The notes: generated from the sequence alone by a model not told the origin. Shown: positions 1-10,981, counted from the first letter of the stretch. The stretch is DNA of 64,000 bases from Colletotrichum lupini (GCF_023278565.1 NC_064672.1:1-64000), one strand, 5' to 3'. Program-made: numbers and translations.

Positions 1-118
1 CCTAACCCTAACCCTAACCCTAACCCTAACCCTAACCCTAACCCTAACCCTAACCCTAACCCTAACCCTAACCCTAACCCTAACCCTAACCCTAACCCTA
101 ACCCTAACCCTAACCCTA
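1..118. repeat. Telomeric repeat array (CCCTAA)n
   Basis: About 20 uninterrupted copies of CCCTAA read 5'->3' from the first base. The C-rich strand running inward is the orientation expected at a left chromosome end, so the window begins at a true telomere. CCCTAA/TTAGGG is the standard telomere unit of filamentous ascomycetes. The array ends cleanly at CCCTAGGG near 118, where AT-rich subtelomeric sequence begins. Confidence 0.98.
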
Positions 119-1800
119 GGGTATTTATATTAAATTATATTAAGAGCTCTACTTACTTATGCCACGCTAACGATAGTTATTAAGGGGGCCTTATTATTAA
201 TATTACTAGCTTAAGTTATATTTTATAAAAACGGAGCCCCGAGCCGCCTTTTTACTATTGTTATTAGTCCTTATACTTTTTAAATATAATATACTAATAC
301 CCTTATATAGCGCTATTTATAATACTTATACTACGCCGTACTTATTAAAGTTATAGCGTATTTTAATTACTTATAAGCTAAGATAAATAATTATACTAGG
401 CCCTATTACTTTTTAATATAATATACTAATACTCTTATACAGCCGCGTTTTATAGCGCTTATATTTTATTATACCTCGAGCTTATTAAAACTACGGTATA
501 TTTTAATTATTTATAAGCTAGGGTAAACTACTTTACTAAGCCCCGTTACTTTTTAATATAATATATTAATACTTTTATATAGTACGCTACTCTTATTAGT
601 ACTTATACTACGCCGTACTATACTTTAGGTTAGTATTTATAAAGTATTATAAGGCTTTTTAAAATAGTATATACTCTATATTAAAGAGCTTTAATTATAT
701 TACTTAAAAGCTTTAGTTACTATACTTAAACTTTTAACTATAGTACTTAAAAGCTTTAGCTATAGCCCTAGGGCTTTAATTATAATACTTAATAAAAACT
801 ATAATACTTATAAACTTTAGCTATAGCCCTACTATACTTTTAGCTACGTAATTAAAAAACTTTTAGTTATAATACTTAACCCTATTTAACTTTTTATTAT
901 AATACTTTATAATTTTTAATTATATAACTAATTAAAAACCTTTAGTTATAGCGCACTATATAGCTAGAGCTAAAAACCTTTAGCTATAACTATAGTACTT
1001 AACTTTTTATTTTTAGTTATAGTATTTATAAGCTTCAGCTATAGCCCTATTATACTTTTAGCTATATAATTAAAATATTTAATTATAGCTATAGTACTTA
1101 ACTTTTTATTTTTAATTATAATACTAACGAGCTTTAGCTATAAGCTTATTATACTTTCGGCTACGCAATTAAAAAACCTTTAACTATAATACTTAACCCC
1201 GCTTAACTTTTTATTATAACGCCCTATAACTTTCAGTTATATAGCTAATTAAAAACTTTTAGTTATAGTGCGCTATATAGCTAGAGCTAAAAACTTTTAA
1301 TTATAGCTATAGTACTTAACTTTTTACTTTTAATTATAATATTTACGAGCTTTAACTATAGCCCTATTATACTTTTAACTATATAATTAAAATATTTAGC
1401 TATAGTTATAGTACTTAACTTTTTACTTTTAGTTATAATACTTACGAGCTTTAGTTATAAACTTATTATACTTTCGGCCGCGTAATTAAAAAACCTTTAA
1501 TTATAATACTTAACCCTACTTAACTTTTTATTATAACGCCCTATAACTTTTAATTATATAGCTAATTAAGAACTTTTAATTATAATACTTAACTATTTAA
1601 CTTTTTATTATAACGCCCTATAACTTTTTATTATATAGCTAGAGCTAAAAACCTTTAGCTATAGCTATAGTATTTAATTTTTTATTTTTAGTTATAGTAC
1701 TTATAAGCTTTAGTTATAGGCTTATTATACCTTTAGCTATGTAGTTAAAAAAAAATTTAATTATAGTGCCTTAGAGCTAGGGCTACTGCCGCCCTATTTA
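119..1800. repeat. AT-rich, RIP-degenerated subtelomeric tandem repeats
   Basis: This block is very rich in TpA, poor in CpA/TpG, and has no open reading frame of note. Two degenerate tandem families are visible. A unit of about 133-140 bp built around ACTTTTTAATATAATATA starts near 275, 408 and 548. A larger unit carrying TATATAGCTAGAGCTAAAAA recurs near 957, 1274 and 1632, a spacing of roughly 317 and 358 bp. Copies differ mainly by C/T and G/A exchanges, the pattern left by RIP. Normal base composition returns between about 1760 and 1860. The original element cannot be recognised. Confidence 0.85.
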
Positions 1801-2020
1801 TTATTCTTAGCCGCGGCTAATTAGCTTTAGTTACCCCGCGACCTTCGGCCGCGCCGTGCATTAGGCTAAGGAGATAAAGGTCTAAGAGTGCGCTCGGCGA
1901 TGTCGGGTTGTGCGCTAGATTGTAGAGTATACTGCTGGCTGTAGCGAAGAAAGAGTGAAGAAGCATCTTATAATAGGTTAGAGAAACGATGCATAACGGA
2001 TGTGGATACTAAGAGGTCAT

Positions 2021-3715
2021 TTACCAGATGCAGGAGCAGTCTCCGTGAGGGATGGCTTCAATGAGGCGGATCGCTTGGCGTGACTCAGCGAGGCACAGAC
2101 TGCTCGGGAGTAATGATGTTCCAGACCAACTGATTTCTTGATCGGGGGGAGATCGCGTCGTCGGGGATAAGTGGCGGTCAATCATTGTCAGACAATGGAT
2201 ATATGTGAGTCGCAAAACCACCTTATGGATCATCTCCCCTGCGATTTGGGTTTCTGACGAGATCAGGGAGTTCTCAAGGGGTTCCAGCTGCGCACTGGAC
2301 TTCCAATAGGACAACACAGAACTTAAATCTTGTGCTGCAATTGCCCTTTGTGCCTCCGATTCTCGTCCGGCTCGGATTGAGTACAGTTGTTTATACACCT
2401 GACCCTGAATAATCGCAAGTCCTATGCGGTGGTTGAAGAGCTCCACGTTACATGTCTCAAGCTTGATATTTGAGGGCAGTCGGACATCCATGTCATCATC
2501 ATATTGGCTGAAGGGTCGACAGGTCCGTAGACTGATGTCTTTGTCAAGAACGTATACTTTCCAAAACACTCGTCTCCGTGTTTCGGCTTGTTTTTCCGTG
2601 AGGGTTGGGTCGGAAGCCTCTCTGTGCAGATTCATAGCCTGTGCCAGTCGAAGGGCGGCGGCCACGAGCATCGACGCCAGCTCCGGATTCGGGGTCCCCT
2701 GGAGAATACAAGCCATACCCACTAGAGCTTGGACAGCAGAGATGCTAGCGACGTTCAATTCGGAGACGACGCCTAGGGCATTTTTCGTGTAAACATCAGC
2801 TAGATTGTTCTCATGCGTTGGGTCTAGTGTGCGCAGGCCACGGAGGCGATGAGCTATCGACAACACTACATTGAGACACGCCCACCAACTGGCATCTTCG
2901 GGGTTAGAGGTCGAGTACTTGAGGTGGAACTCTCTCAAGAAGTCCTCTTCGTTGAAAAGCGGAAGAAACCTGTTATAGTTGTTGAAGGTCTCCTTGACCA
3001 GCTCCAAGGCGACTGCCTTTATGGGAAGCTGCCCGCGCCCTTGTAGGGAGACTGGTCGTGGCCCTGAGGAAAGATAAGGCCATGGGCTGCCAGCTATAGG
3101 GTCAATTACAAAACCACGGACCGCTGAAAAATCGAGTTGGTCGTGGTCGTGTGCGCGCAATGCAACATCGAGATCGACTCCTGGACTACCCGTATGTTCT
3201 GGTGACTGAACATGTGACTCATCCATCGGGGTCCATGAATGACTTTCTTTCGTGAGTGTGATCAGTGCCGCTATTTTGGGTGATACTGCGGGATTCGTTG
3301 TCTCTTCGCGCAAATCTTTGCCTGACACAGTAGACTTTTCTCCTTGAAAATTCATGTTCTCTAGCGCTGAGAGCCTTTCTTCAAGCTGTGCGATGTATTT
3401 GAAGCTGGGCAAGGTTTAATAGATACAACCTCCATGGAGTAGAGTAACAGACTAACCCAGCTGGTCTGCGAGGCTTCCTCTTCATTGCAATCTGCGTAAA
3501 GTGGCACCTTGTGTGGTATTTGGTGCACTGAGCGCACCCTTGGGCGGTAGGTTCACAACGGATCTTTTTCTTGCGGCACATGTCACAAGCCTTATATTGT
3601 AATGTTAAGAGAGAGGATATGATGTTGATTCCTCGGGTAAACTCACACGAACAGTGGCTCGCTGGCCCCCTCGCCCATGAGTTGGCTGGACCTGAGAACC
3701 CATTTGTGAATCCAT
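2021..3715 (-). CDS. Zn2Cys6 transcription factor, apparently C-terminally truncated
   Basis: A nuclear fungal-type regulator. Three exons join in phase: 3715-3647, 3590-3457 and 3404-2021, with GTGAGT and GTTAGT donors and AAG/CAG acceptors, giving 528 residues. The start at 3715 (MDSQMGSQ) was chosen because it is the only nearby ATG in frame with exon 2. The zinc cluster has Cys25, 28, 35, 42, 45 and 52 (CX2CX6CX6CX2CX6C), then a basic stretch and a short coiled-coil linker (FKYIAQLEERLSALE). The centre resembles the fungal_trans domain (PF04082), including SWWACLNVVLSIAHRLRG and RRRVFWKVYVLDKDISL. The protein stops at HGDCSCIW just before the RIP block, where family members usually continue for 100 or more residues. 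Loss of the 3' end by subtelomeric rearrangement is inferred. A further spliced exon is possible, but none reads convincingly. Confidence 0.8.
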
Positions 3716-5026
3716 GACCTGGTGTGCAATTGCCGTTTTCAATAGAGAGGCTGCGAGAAGAATCCTCGAAAGGCTTAAGTCTTAGCGCTTTACTTCTCAA
3801 AGGCAACTTCGAGAAACCCGATGGAGCAGAACGTCCTAAGGTAAGAGGGGAAAATGTCATCCCGTTCGATGTCATGACCAAACAGCAGATTGATTATAAA
3901 TCAAACGTTTTGAGAATTATTAGGCTTAGGCACAGCAAGATGAGCCGCTTATTAAGCCAGTACAACGGATTACTGGGCATTTATGCAGGGTTATCAGCCT
4001 AACGCGAACACCCCAAATATAATGAGGTACAGACTGCCAATCACGTCCACACCTCACATTGGTCGGACCATCCAAGTTGAGAACTGGGCTGCTAATCACA
4101 TTCGACCGATGGATATTTCGGATGCTTCTATGAGTTGCGGGACAGCCTCTTAACGTCAATGGCCTCATGTCGCCTTGGACTAACTTCATGGCACACGCAC
4201 ATTCTTGTTGATCAATCTGCTTCGATACCACCCGATGTGCCGTCGGCCCAATATCGTTTGCTCTACCATGTCCAAGATCTAAGACAGGGTGATCAGAAAG
4301 GCCCCCAAGCACTTGGTGACAGCGCTCAACAGCTCCTTGAACCCTCCGAGACGCTAATTTAAAATTGAAGAACTGTCGGCCATACAAAACGGCTATGATG
4401 AAAAGCTTCTCTGTGATAGTTCCGAGGTGGGAATATACTTTTACGAATTGGCGCTCTGCAAACATTGAAGGAGAAGTCTCTGAGCTTTCCGCCCTTTTGG
4501 GCTGAACCTGATGATCAATTAGCAACCGTGGGTCTTCGACTCGATGTGTGACCCAGGTAGAGGCATATAGTAACTCTTGTCGATTTCTTATCTAAGCTTA
4601 AAAGCTGGGTTGTTCAAGCTTGTTCTATAAACCTCGCATGCATCTAAATTAGTAATTAGTGGGTACTTGTCGGCTCGTGTGATTGCTTCAAGCTTTCCGC
4701 CCAAGTTTCTCGCCCAAGTTTCTGCTGACCAAAGTAAAAGGCGACTAGTGCGTCGTCATAAAAATTAATAAGTTCGTTTCGCCTCTCGTCGTTCCTATGC
4801 TCACGATGGAGGATCTCTTCGATAGCTAAACGTGTAAAACAGGGTCAGGCCTTCCAAGGGCAGAAACGAAAGGAGGCAACGGAAGCCCTGGGGCGGCTGA
4901 TCCAGGCTATAAGCCCAGTTTGAGCACGGGAGTTCCGCACAATGGAGCAGAGACGGACCATACAGGCCTGCTTTCCGATTGGATGATTCTTGGTATAACA
5001 CATGAACCTCGAAATGATTAGAATAG
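3716..5026. other. No supportable gene
   Basis: Scattered short frames exist on both strands. The longest is 199 codons on the minus strand (4525-3926). It has no recognisable domain and no supporting splice structure, and a competing frame overlaps it. Composition is ordinary, not AT-rich. The first part should hold the promoter of the minus-strand Zn2Cys6 regulator, though no clear TATA box was seen. Confidence 0.5.
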
Positions 5027-5623
5027 CCACCTTTCCTTTCGCCAAGCCCATTTGTGGGTTCTTTGGACGAATTTATGGATCCTTGCACTGAGTTTCTTAC
5101 TTTGCCCGAACCATCTACAGATTGGACAGATAACTTGGATGGCTTTGCACCAACACCCAGTCTTTCTTGCGAGCCTTCTGATCCCGACCCAGAAGTGCTT
5201 AACAAAAGATTGACATCACTTACAGGAGAAGCAGCATAGTCGTGGAACATCCAATTCATTCTTCAGACGGACAGGTCTGCCGGTGGCGGCATCAGCGGGA
5301 CAAATGAGCATAAGGTAGATAATGTCCAATCGCAAACAGACAACGAGGAGGATGAACTCATTGTGGGACACTCTCCTGAGCCAGTCTCCTTTCCTGGGAA
5401 ATCTCAAACCCCGCACTCGCTGCCCGCGGTGCCCGAGGGTGTGGATGTCACTATGCAGCAGCGAAAGATGCCATCAGCACTTGTTCTGAAAGAAAAACAG
5501 ACGTTCACTGTTGATTGGATTAATTCATCATTCAGGATATTCCCACGCAGTTTTCAGGTACATTTGTCACCGAGCCACTGTAGCAAAAACATTTTTCTTC
5601 CCCCCCAGGCTAAGTCTGCATAG
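5027..5623 (+). pseudogene. Possible decayed coding region of unknown function
   Basis: One reading frame stays open for about 199 codons apart from a single TAG at 5237-5239. It is rich in Ser, Pro, Asp and Glu (for example DNLDGFAPTPSLSCEPSD), as in disordered parts of regulators, and has no recognisable domain. A GT...CCCCCCCAG pair (5558-5608) could splice the end in phase (SFQ|AKSA, stop). No ATG was found at the beginning, so the 5' end is missing or lies in an unseen exon. A chance open frame cannot be excluded. Confidence 0.25.
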
Positions 5624-6600
5624 TTCGTGGATATGTATAACGGCCTCTAGTTGTGTATTCACTTGGCAACGCCGTTAGAATATTCTCTGGCTTCTTATCA
5701 AGGTACCCTGACGAACATACTTACTTTTGAGTGGGACACAGCCCCCCGCCCCAGCAAAAGTTGTAGCCAATCGGCTACTCCCACCCCGCTTACTGTCAAG
5801 TCCGATGCATTTGCTAATACCAAATGACGCGGTGGTTAACCGGGTTCAACTCTCAAACCGTGGTATTTTAGTTCTAAATCCGTTCAAGTTATGTTACGTA
5901 TAATACTATGCAGTACCTCGTTTCCACTTCCAAGTACATCGCGCTATTGTATACGTAGGGCACTCGGGCGGCCAGGTGGATATACTCCTAGACAAGATGC
6001 ATTAGCATGCGGCGCAGAGGCTCTTCATAGCGTTACATCGCTCCTGACGGATATGCACCAAGGACCGCGCCGACGATGATTTTGCCATCTGTTCATCCGC
6101 AGAAAGCCGATGAATGCAGTCAGCCTCGGCAACCCTAATTGGAGACGACTATGCATAATGGATATCAGAGCCTAGTGCTACATAGGGAAAGAGAGAGGAC
6201 TATAATGACTTTGAATCCAATTAGCCTAAATGATTTGAGGAAAGCGTGGGCTTCTCTCCACTGAGAGGGTTTTTTGAGTGCATGAATCCGAGACGTACGC
6301 CGCAATACGATCCTGCGCCAAGGGCCGCGCCCACGATAGCTCAACGTTTGTCTTTCTCCGCCAAGAGACGATGAACGCAATCAGCCTTAGTAACCCGGGC
6401 AAAGGAACCCATTGCAACATCGTGCTTATGGTATTGCAACATCATGCCTCATCCTACGCGTTCAAAGAAGGCTGGTACACACATCTACTCTCGCTTTCAA
6501 CCCCTGAAGCCTCGGAAACAATGAATTACACGAGAATCTAACGACGTAGAGTAGTGGGAGACTAGACTGAATGGGGAGATGAGACGCGGTGACGAGATGT
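5624..6600. other. Decayed stretch with a degenerate direct repeat
   Basis: No intact gene. Two copies of a roughly 70-bp sequence lie at 6066-6135 and 6326-6396. Their best-matching part ends CAGTCAGCCTCGGCAACCC in copy one and CAATCAGCCTTAGTAACCC in copy two, and the differences are mostly transitions. Around 5958-6040 one frame reads GHSGGQVDILLDK, which faintly resembles the helix pair of fungal ankyrin repeats, but stops and frameshifts follow. This is probably old inactivated sequence. Confidence 0.35.
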
Positions 6601-6634
6601 TAAGAACTCTGTGATAAAATTCTTCCTGAAATGT

Positions 6635-6641
6635 ATAAAAG
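6635..6641 (+). promoter_or_regulatory. TATA box of the secreted cysteine-rich protein gene
   Basis: TATAAAA lies about 147 bp upstream of the ATG at 6788. A pyrimidine-rich leader follows (CTATCTCTCTCTGG, then CACCTCAATATCTTTAGCC), as in highly expressed fungal genes. Nothing comparable is seen elsewhere in this stretch, so the assignment is by position and consensus only. Confidence 0.55.
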
Positions 6642-6787
6642 GTTCGATCCTATCTCTCTCTGGAAGCTCTTGAACCCATTCCCATTCACCTCAATATCTT
6701 TAGCCTCCTAGCAAAGAAACCAGTCTTCCATCAAGCAACCTGCACAGTTTCACTCTGGAGATCATTTCTCCGTCTCTACCAAGCAAA

Positions 6788-7354
6788 ATGAAGTTCTTCG
6801 CCGCCATCAGCCTCGTCTCGGGCCTCTTCGCTACCGCCGCCTCGGCCATTGACCTGCACCTCGAGTTTGCGGGCGGTTGCAGCACCAGCGGCGGCGGGTA
6901 CATCTGCCGAGGCTGGAACCCCAACACTTGCTGCAGCGTCAATGCGGGTACCTATTTCGCCAGTGGCTCGTTCCGGGCCATCCCGCGCAACTGGAACATC
7001 CAGGCGCGTGGCCACGCCGGGCCTAATTGCGGCTCCATCCGCGAGCAGCAGGACAGCGCCGGCCGCGACTATGTCTGCCTAGGAAATGGGCCCTTTGGCG
7101 GGCTGGGCTACGGTTTCAATAACAGAAAGATGATCCGCGGTGCGACCCTAGACGCTCGCGATGGCGAGGAGACTGAGGGTTGCGCCCAGCCCAACGTCCT
7201 GTACCTCGCCGACGGCACCCAGTACAACTACACCGCCATTGTCGAGACTGGCCAGGCCACCGAGGAGCTTGTTTCGCTTGTCGAGGCCGGCGCATCGGCC
7301 GACGACATCCCTAGCTTTGAAACCTTTAAGCTCGACGAAAAGCTCGTTCTGTAA
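6788..7354 (+). CDS. Small secreted cysteine-rich protein
   Basis: A single-exon gene for 188 residues. Residues 1-20 form a clear signal peptide (MKFFAAISLVSGLFATAASA), so the product should be exported. The mature part has seven cysteines (31, 40, 48, 49, 81, 97, 132), including a CC pair, and is rich in Gly and Asn up to about residue 118. An acidic, Ala/Glu-rich tail of about 60 residues follows. The coding region is clearly richer in G+C than its flanks and has a TATA box and leader, so it looks functional. No catalytic motif or named family was recognised. Size, cysteines and subtelomeric position fit an effector-like or cell-surface protein, but that is inference. An odd cysteine count suggests one free thiol or a dimer. 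Confidence 0.85.
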   Translation: MKFFAAISLVSGLFATAASAIDLHLEFAGGCSTSGGGYICRGWNPNTCCSVNAGTYFASGSFRAIPRNWNIQARGHAGPNCGSIREQQDSAGRDYVCLGNGPFGGLGYGFNNRKMIRGATLDARDGEETEGCAQPNVLYLADGTQYNYTAIVETGQATEELVSLVEAGASADDIPSFETFKLDEKLVL

Positions 7355-9509
7355 AGGACAAGCATCACTTAAGGACGCGGCCCGCCATCATTCCGTATTC
7401 AAGCCTTATGGAGAGTGCTCGAGCTGTTGTTCAGGTTGTGATGCGGCCTAGTGCTTAGGACTCAGCCGCTTCAAACGTCTCCTGTCCTGTAATCTGACTA
7501 TTTCTGTTACGGGGTAGCACTTCTCTCCTTCTTCATGTGCTCAGCTCGTCCGAGCATAACGATACACCCTTTTTTTGAAAATTGCGGTAAATTTACCTGG
7601 GGTACCTAAGTACCTTAATTTAGTCAAAGACAAAACCTTCATTACTGCGAGCCATGTACTCATCGGCCATTGCGCCCTATGATTACTTTCTCCGGTCTCT
7701 TTGTCAGGCCAAGTGTAACTGCCGTATCTATAAGACGTCCCATGTGCTTATCCCATTGAGTGCTACTAAACTATATCATAAGTCAACCTCACTCGCTGTC
7801 ATACCCAGGCTATGTGATGATAAGAGCCTACTAGGAAGAGCAAAATGAAACAGGGATAACATCCGTGGCTTTATACACAGTACTCCGTAAATTCAGAATA
7901 ATTAGAGGGACATGGTTTCATAAGGGGCTTAACAAATGTAGAGTTTCTAGTTACTTAACCGCTTGTTCCCTATTGGTTTATCAAGAGAGTATCAGCGCTT
8001 ACAACCCGCATTGGGCGGAATAGCTTTTCTTGGCGCAAGTTCTCATTTGCTGAGAATACGAGAACCTGACACATACGTACATCTAGCCAAACCAGGGAGC
8101 AGGACACATGCTGCTGCGGATAGAATCAGGATTTCAAAATCCTATAACCCGCAAAGATGGGCGGCCCAACCAGCCCACCCACTCGCCTTAGTCTCGCAAC
8201 CTAAGGGCCCCGGGTGATCTGACTGTGCCCGAACGATAGAGAGGTGGCTACTCGGGTCCGTCCACTCCTTAGCGAGATAATCTCGCGGCTGATGCCCTCT
8301 ATTTAATTGATTCGAATGCCATAATTCTTTTACTCGGGACCCGGATATGATGCTTGGCCTATAGATTCGGATCCGAAGAGAGAGGCCCGCGTGTCCTCTA
8401 CTTGGCAACGCTTACAAAGAAGACGACTGTCTACAAGGCATATTGAACGGAAAATACTACAGATTACGTATTAAAAAGCTTGTAGCTGACTATGGAAAGC
8501 CTATGACAATGGTGATAACAGAGATCGTAGGTTTAAGGCCAGGCGCAGTTGATGCTGACGCAATCCTATCCCAAAGGACTTGGGCTTTAATTATGCCATT
8601 GGCTAAACTATGACTGCAATTTTGCTATTTCCCGTTATAGTCCTATTCCCATATAGGCCAGCGACCTTGAGCGGAATGGGCAGACAAGGGCATACTACGT
8701 GATTCCGACCCAAGAGCGCGTTTCGGAATTCAATTCCTCTATTCTAAGCAAACATTGGGGCCCAAGAGGGGTATTCATAAGAGCCTCGATGGACGAGGAC
8801 CAAAAGTTGCTCTATGCTCCTCCCGAGATTGGAGCCTCTAAATGAGGAATGAGTTTGCCGACAGTTCAAAAACTTCTTCGTTCTCCTTGCCACGCATTCC
8901 TATAGGAGATCTCGCGCTGTAGAATTATATAGATGATGTACTGGGCTGTCTCACTTGAAGAGAGGAGCGATATAGCATAGGTAGGATATGCCACCAGAAG
9001 ATACTAGCGACTTCTTTGATCTGGACCTTTTCGCAAGGGCTCCTAAAGCATAGCATTTTGACCCCGCTTTCGTTCCCTTGTAAGAACACGGTGAGCTTCT
9101 CGCCCGTAATCTATTCAGGCTCCATTCGACTGGAGATTCTTAATCCAATACTATGTTATCGCACAGCATCTTACCTACAGGTCATGAATCATACATAATC
9201 CAAAGGAGGTCGGTCGGTTAGCACGAGAACATCAGACGTAGACCACCCCTGAATATTGCTACCGGAAATGGCCGACCTTTTGCCTAATAATCCATCATAC
9301 GAGGTAGGATCCATTTTTATCTAGACACCTTATTCACTATTTGCCGGCTCCTCCTTATAGGCCTTTCCTTGATATAGCTTCAAACGCAAAGCGCCTGCCA
9401 GTATAGTTCAAAAGAACAAGATAACTCGGTAGACAAGATAAGTAAGTATTTTAACTAGTATCCTCAACTTTAGGCCCACGATCCTAGGAACCTATAGATG
9501 AAGCGCTTG
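7355..9509. other. Long stretch without a supportable gene
   Basis: Short frames on both strands lack domains, starts or splice support. The longest notable one is an ATG-less frame at about 8392-8612 that reads as plausible protein for some 70 codons without recognisable family motifs. Near 8920 a frame reads NYIDDVLG, superficially like a reverse-transcriptase box, but nothing around it supports a retroelement. The sequence is not strongly AT-rich, so it is not a typical RIP block. It probably holds old decayed genes. Confidence 0.5.
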
Positions 9510-10429
9510 TTATATCGAGGGAAACGCTACTAAGGTCAAATGAGGGTAGTAATCCTTGTGTGCCGGAAGTTCACAGACTTCCCCGGCTTGCAAATTCCCC
9601 ATCGAGTTGTGCGTAACGCTGAACTTGGCTCCCTTGGTCTTTTCTGCCAAAGCCACGACCTCGGTCAGAGTCAACCTATCCCCAATGAAATACATCTCCT
9701 TCTCCCAGTGATCCAGACCCAGAGCTTTGACGACAAACTTTGCAATGTCGAAGCTGTACGCCAAAACAACAGGAACTGACCCAGAGCCTGGAACGGTAGC
9801 CGTGTTGTGCATCATGTCGACCAAAACCACTAGAGGCGTCATATGCGACTTTCCGCGAGGCATAACGAAGTATTCGGAGAGGAACCCATTGAGGAAGCAG
9901 GTCTATTCGAGCGAGGAACCCTCGAGAGCTTACATGGCAAGTACTTTGCCTTCTGCAGCTAGGAATACCTTCGACTGCCTGAACAGAACAAGTCAGCGAG
10001 GTTTCATCTTGGGTCAAGTATCCGTACTCTGGAGTATAAGTAATCCCCCACACATTTGCGATATATCGCCTCGTCACGACCGACTTGCTTGCGGCTTGAA
10101 TGAGATTGAGCTCAGACTCTATGCCAAGAGACGAAGTGAGCGTTGAGATAACGGTGCTGATTGAAAAAGTCTCCAGTGTGCTACGGAGCTGGTTGATATC
10201 CGAGTAGTCGACGGAGATGATACGGGCTCCAATTTCAGCTTCTTTCTCGGGGTTGGCCTGCGGTAGACAGCATAAATATCCTCGAAATACAGATACAGAT
10301 GCAGGGGACGGAAACATTACTCACTGTTCTGGCGAGAATCACTACGTTGTGAATTCCGTCGCGGACAATGGTCTCCACGATAGTGCGGCCCATAGCGCCT
10401 GTCCCTCCGGAACCAGGCAGTCTGTTCAT
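9510..10429 (-). pseudogene. NmrA-like / isoflavone-reductase-like NAD(P)-binding protein, broken by two stops
   Basis: Members of this family have a Rossmann fold and act as NAD(P)-dependent reductases or redox-sensing regulators. Exons 10429-10325, 10257-10028 and 9978-9510 join in phase with GT-AG introns of 67 and 49 bp, giving about 268 codons. Exon 1 carries the dinucleotide-binding loop GSGGTGAMGRTIVE. Exon 2 continues with VISTLTSSLG and RRYIANVWGITYTPE. Exon 3 has MPRGKSHMTPLVVLVD, the part after the central sheet. Two in-frame stops interrupt exon 3: TAA at 9932-9930 and TAG at 9905-9903. The sequence between them (ALEGSSLE) still matches the family. The C-terminus also seems short. 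A 31-bp GTAAGC...ATAG segment would remove both stops, but it is below normal intron size and contains conserved residues. Confidence 0.75.
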
Positions 10430-10440
10430 GGTCCCCGAAG

Positions 10441-10981
10441 TTGCTGACGGTGCGACGTTCATGGTCGGCACCCAGTTTCCATACCCAGAGCAAGGCCGCG
10501 AAGGTTGGCAAACGTTTGCTGCCAAACCAGAGTCATTAGCTGCACTGCTCCACAATGACTACAATCAATGGCACAACACGGCAAGACAGATCCTCGATCA
10601 GTTATGCAGCGTTCCAAATCGACTTCTGAGTTGGTCGTTTGACGAAATGCCAAACTTGCCTACTTGGTCGTCATTGTCCGGAAATGTCATCATCATCGGG
10701 GATGCCGCTCACGCTATGCCAGCATCCTCCGGGCAAGGTGTCAATCAGGCCTTGGAAGATGCTTATTCTCTGTCGAGGCTTATCGCTGTAGATTGGACAA
10801 GGGAGAATTGGCCACTCAGCCTTGAGACATGGCAATCTTGGCGACAGACAAAGATTGACCGCGTACTTATAGACAGATATCGACCGCGTCAGCTGATATT
10901 GGTTCGACACTGCTAGGTCCGACGCGGTGGCTATTTGACTTGGACATAGAGAGCTTAGACGCAAGATTGGCAGCAATCTAG
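10441..10981 (+). pseudogene. FAD-dependent monooxygenase (salicylate-hydroxylase type), 5'-truncated and frameshifted
   Basis: Only the C-terminal third of an aromatic-ring hydroxylase is present. The frame enters at about 10441 without a start and carries the second FAD-binding box GDAAHAMPASSGQGVNQALED, preceded by MPNLPTWSSLSGNVIII. The N-terminal Rossmann GxGxxG region and substrate domain, normally about 250 residues, are missing. The left end abuts the head of the minus-strand NmrA-like relic. The frame ends at a TAG at 10914. The adjacent frame then continues with GPTRWLFDLDIESLDARL, resembling the family's C-terminal tryptophan motif, so a single-step frameshift lies near 10880-10913. 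The gene cannot yield a working enzyme. Confidence 0.8.

Noticed and set aside
3926..4525. 199-codon minus-strand open frame
   Set aside because: No domain, signal or splice context, and another frame overlaps it. Composition gives no reason to prefer it over chance.
8880..9000. NYIDDVLG-like peptide suggesting a reverse transcriptase
   Set aside because: The box stands alone. No other RT, RNase H or integrase motif is seen within several hundred bases on either side, and a stop precedes it.
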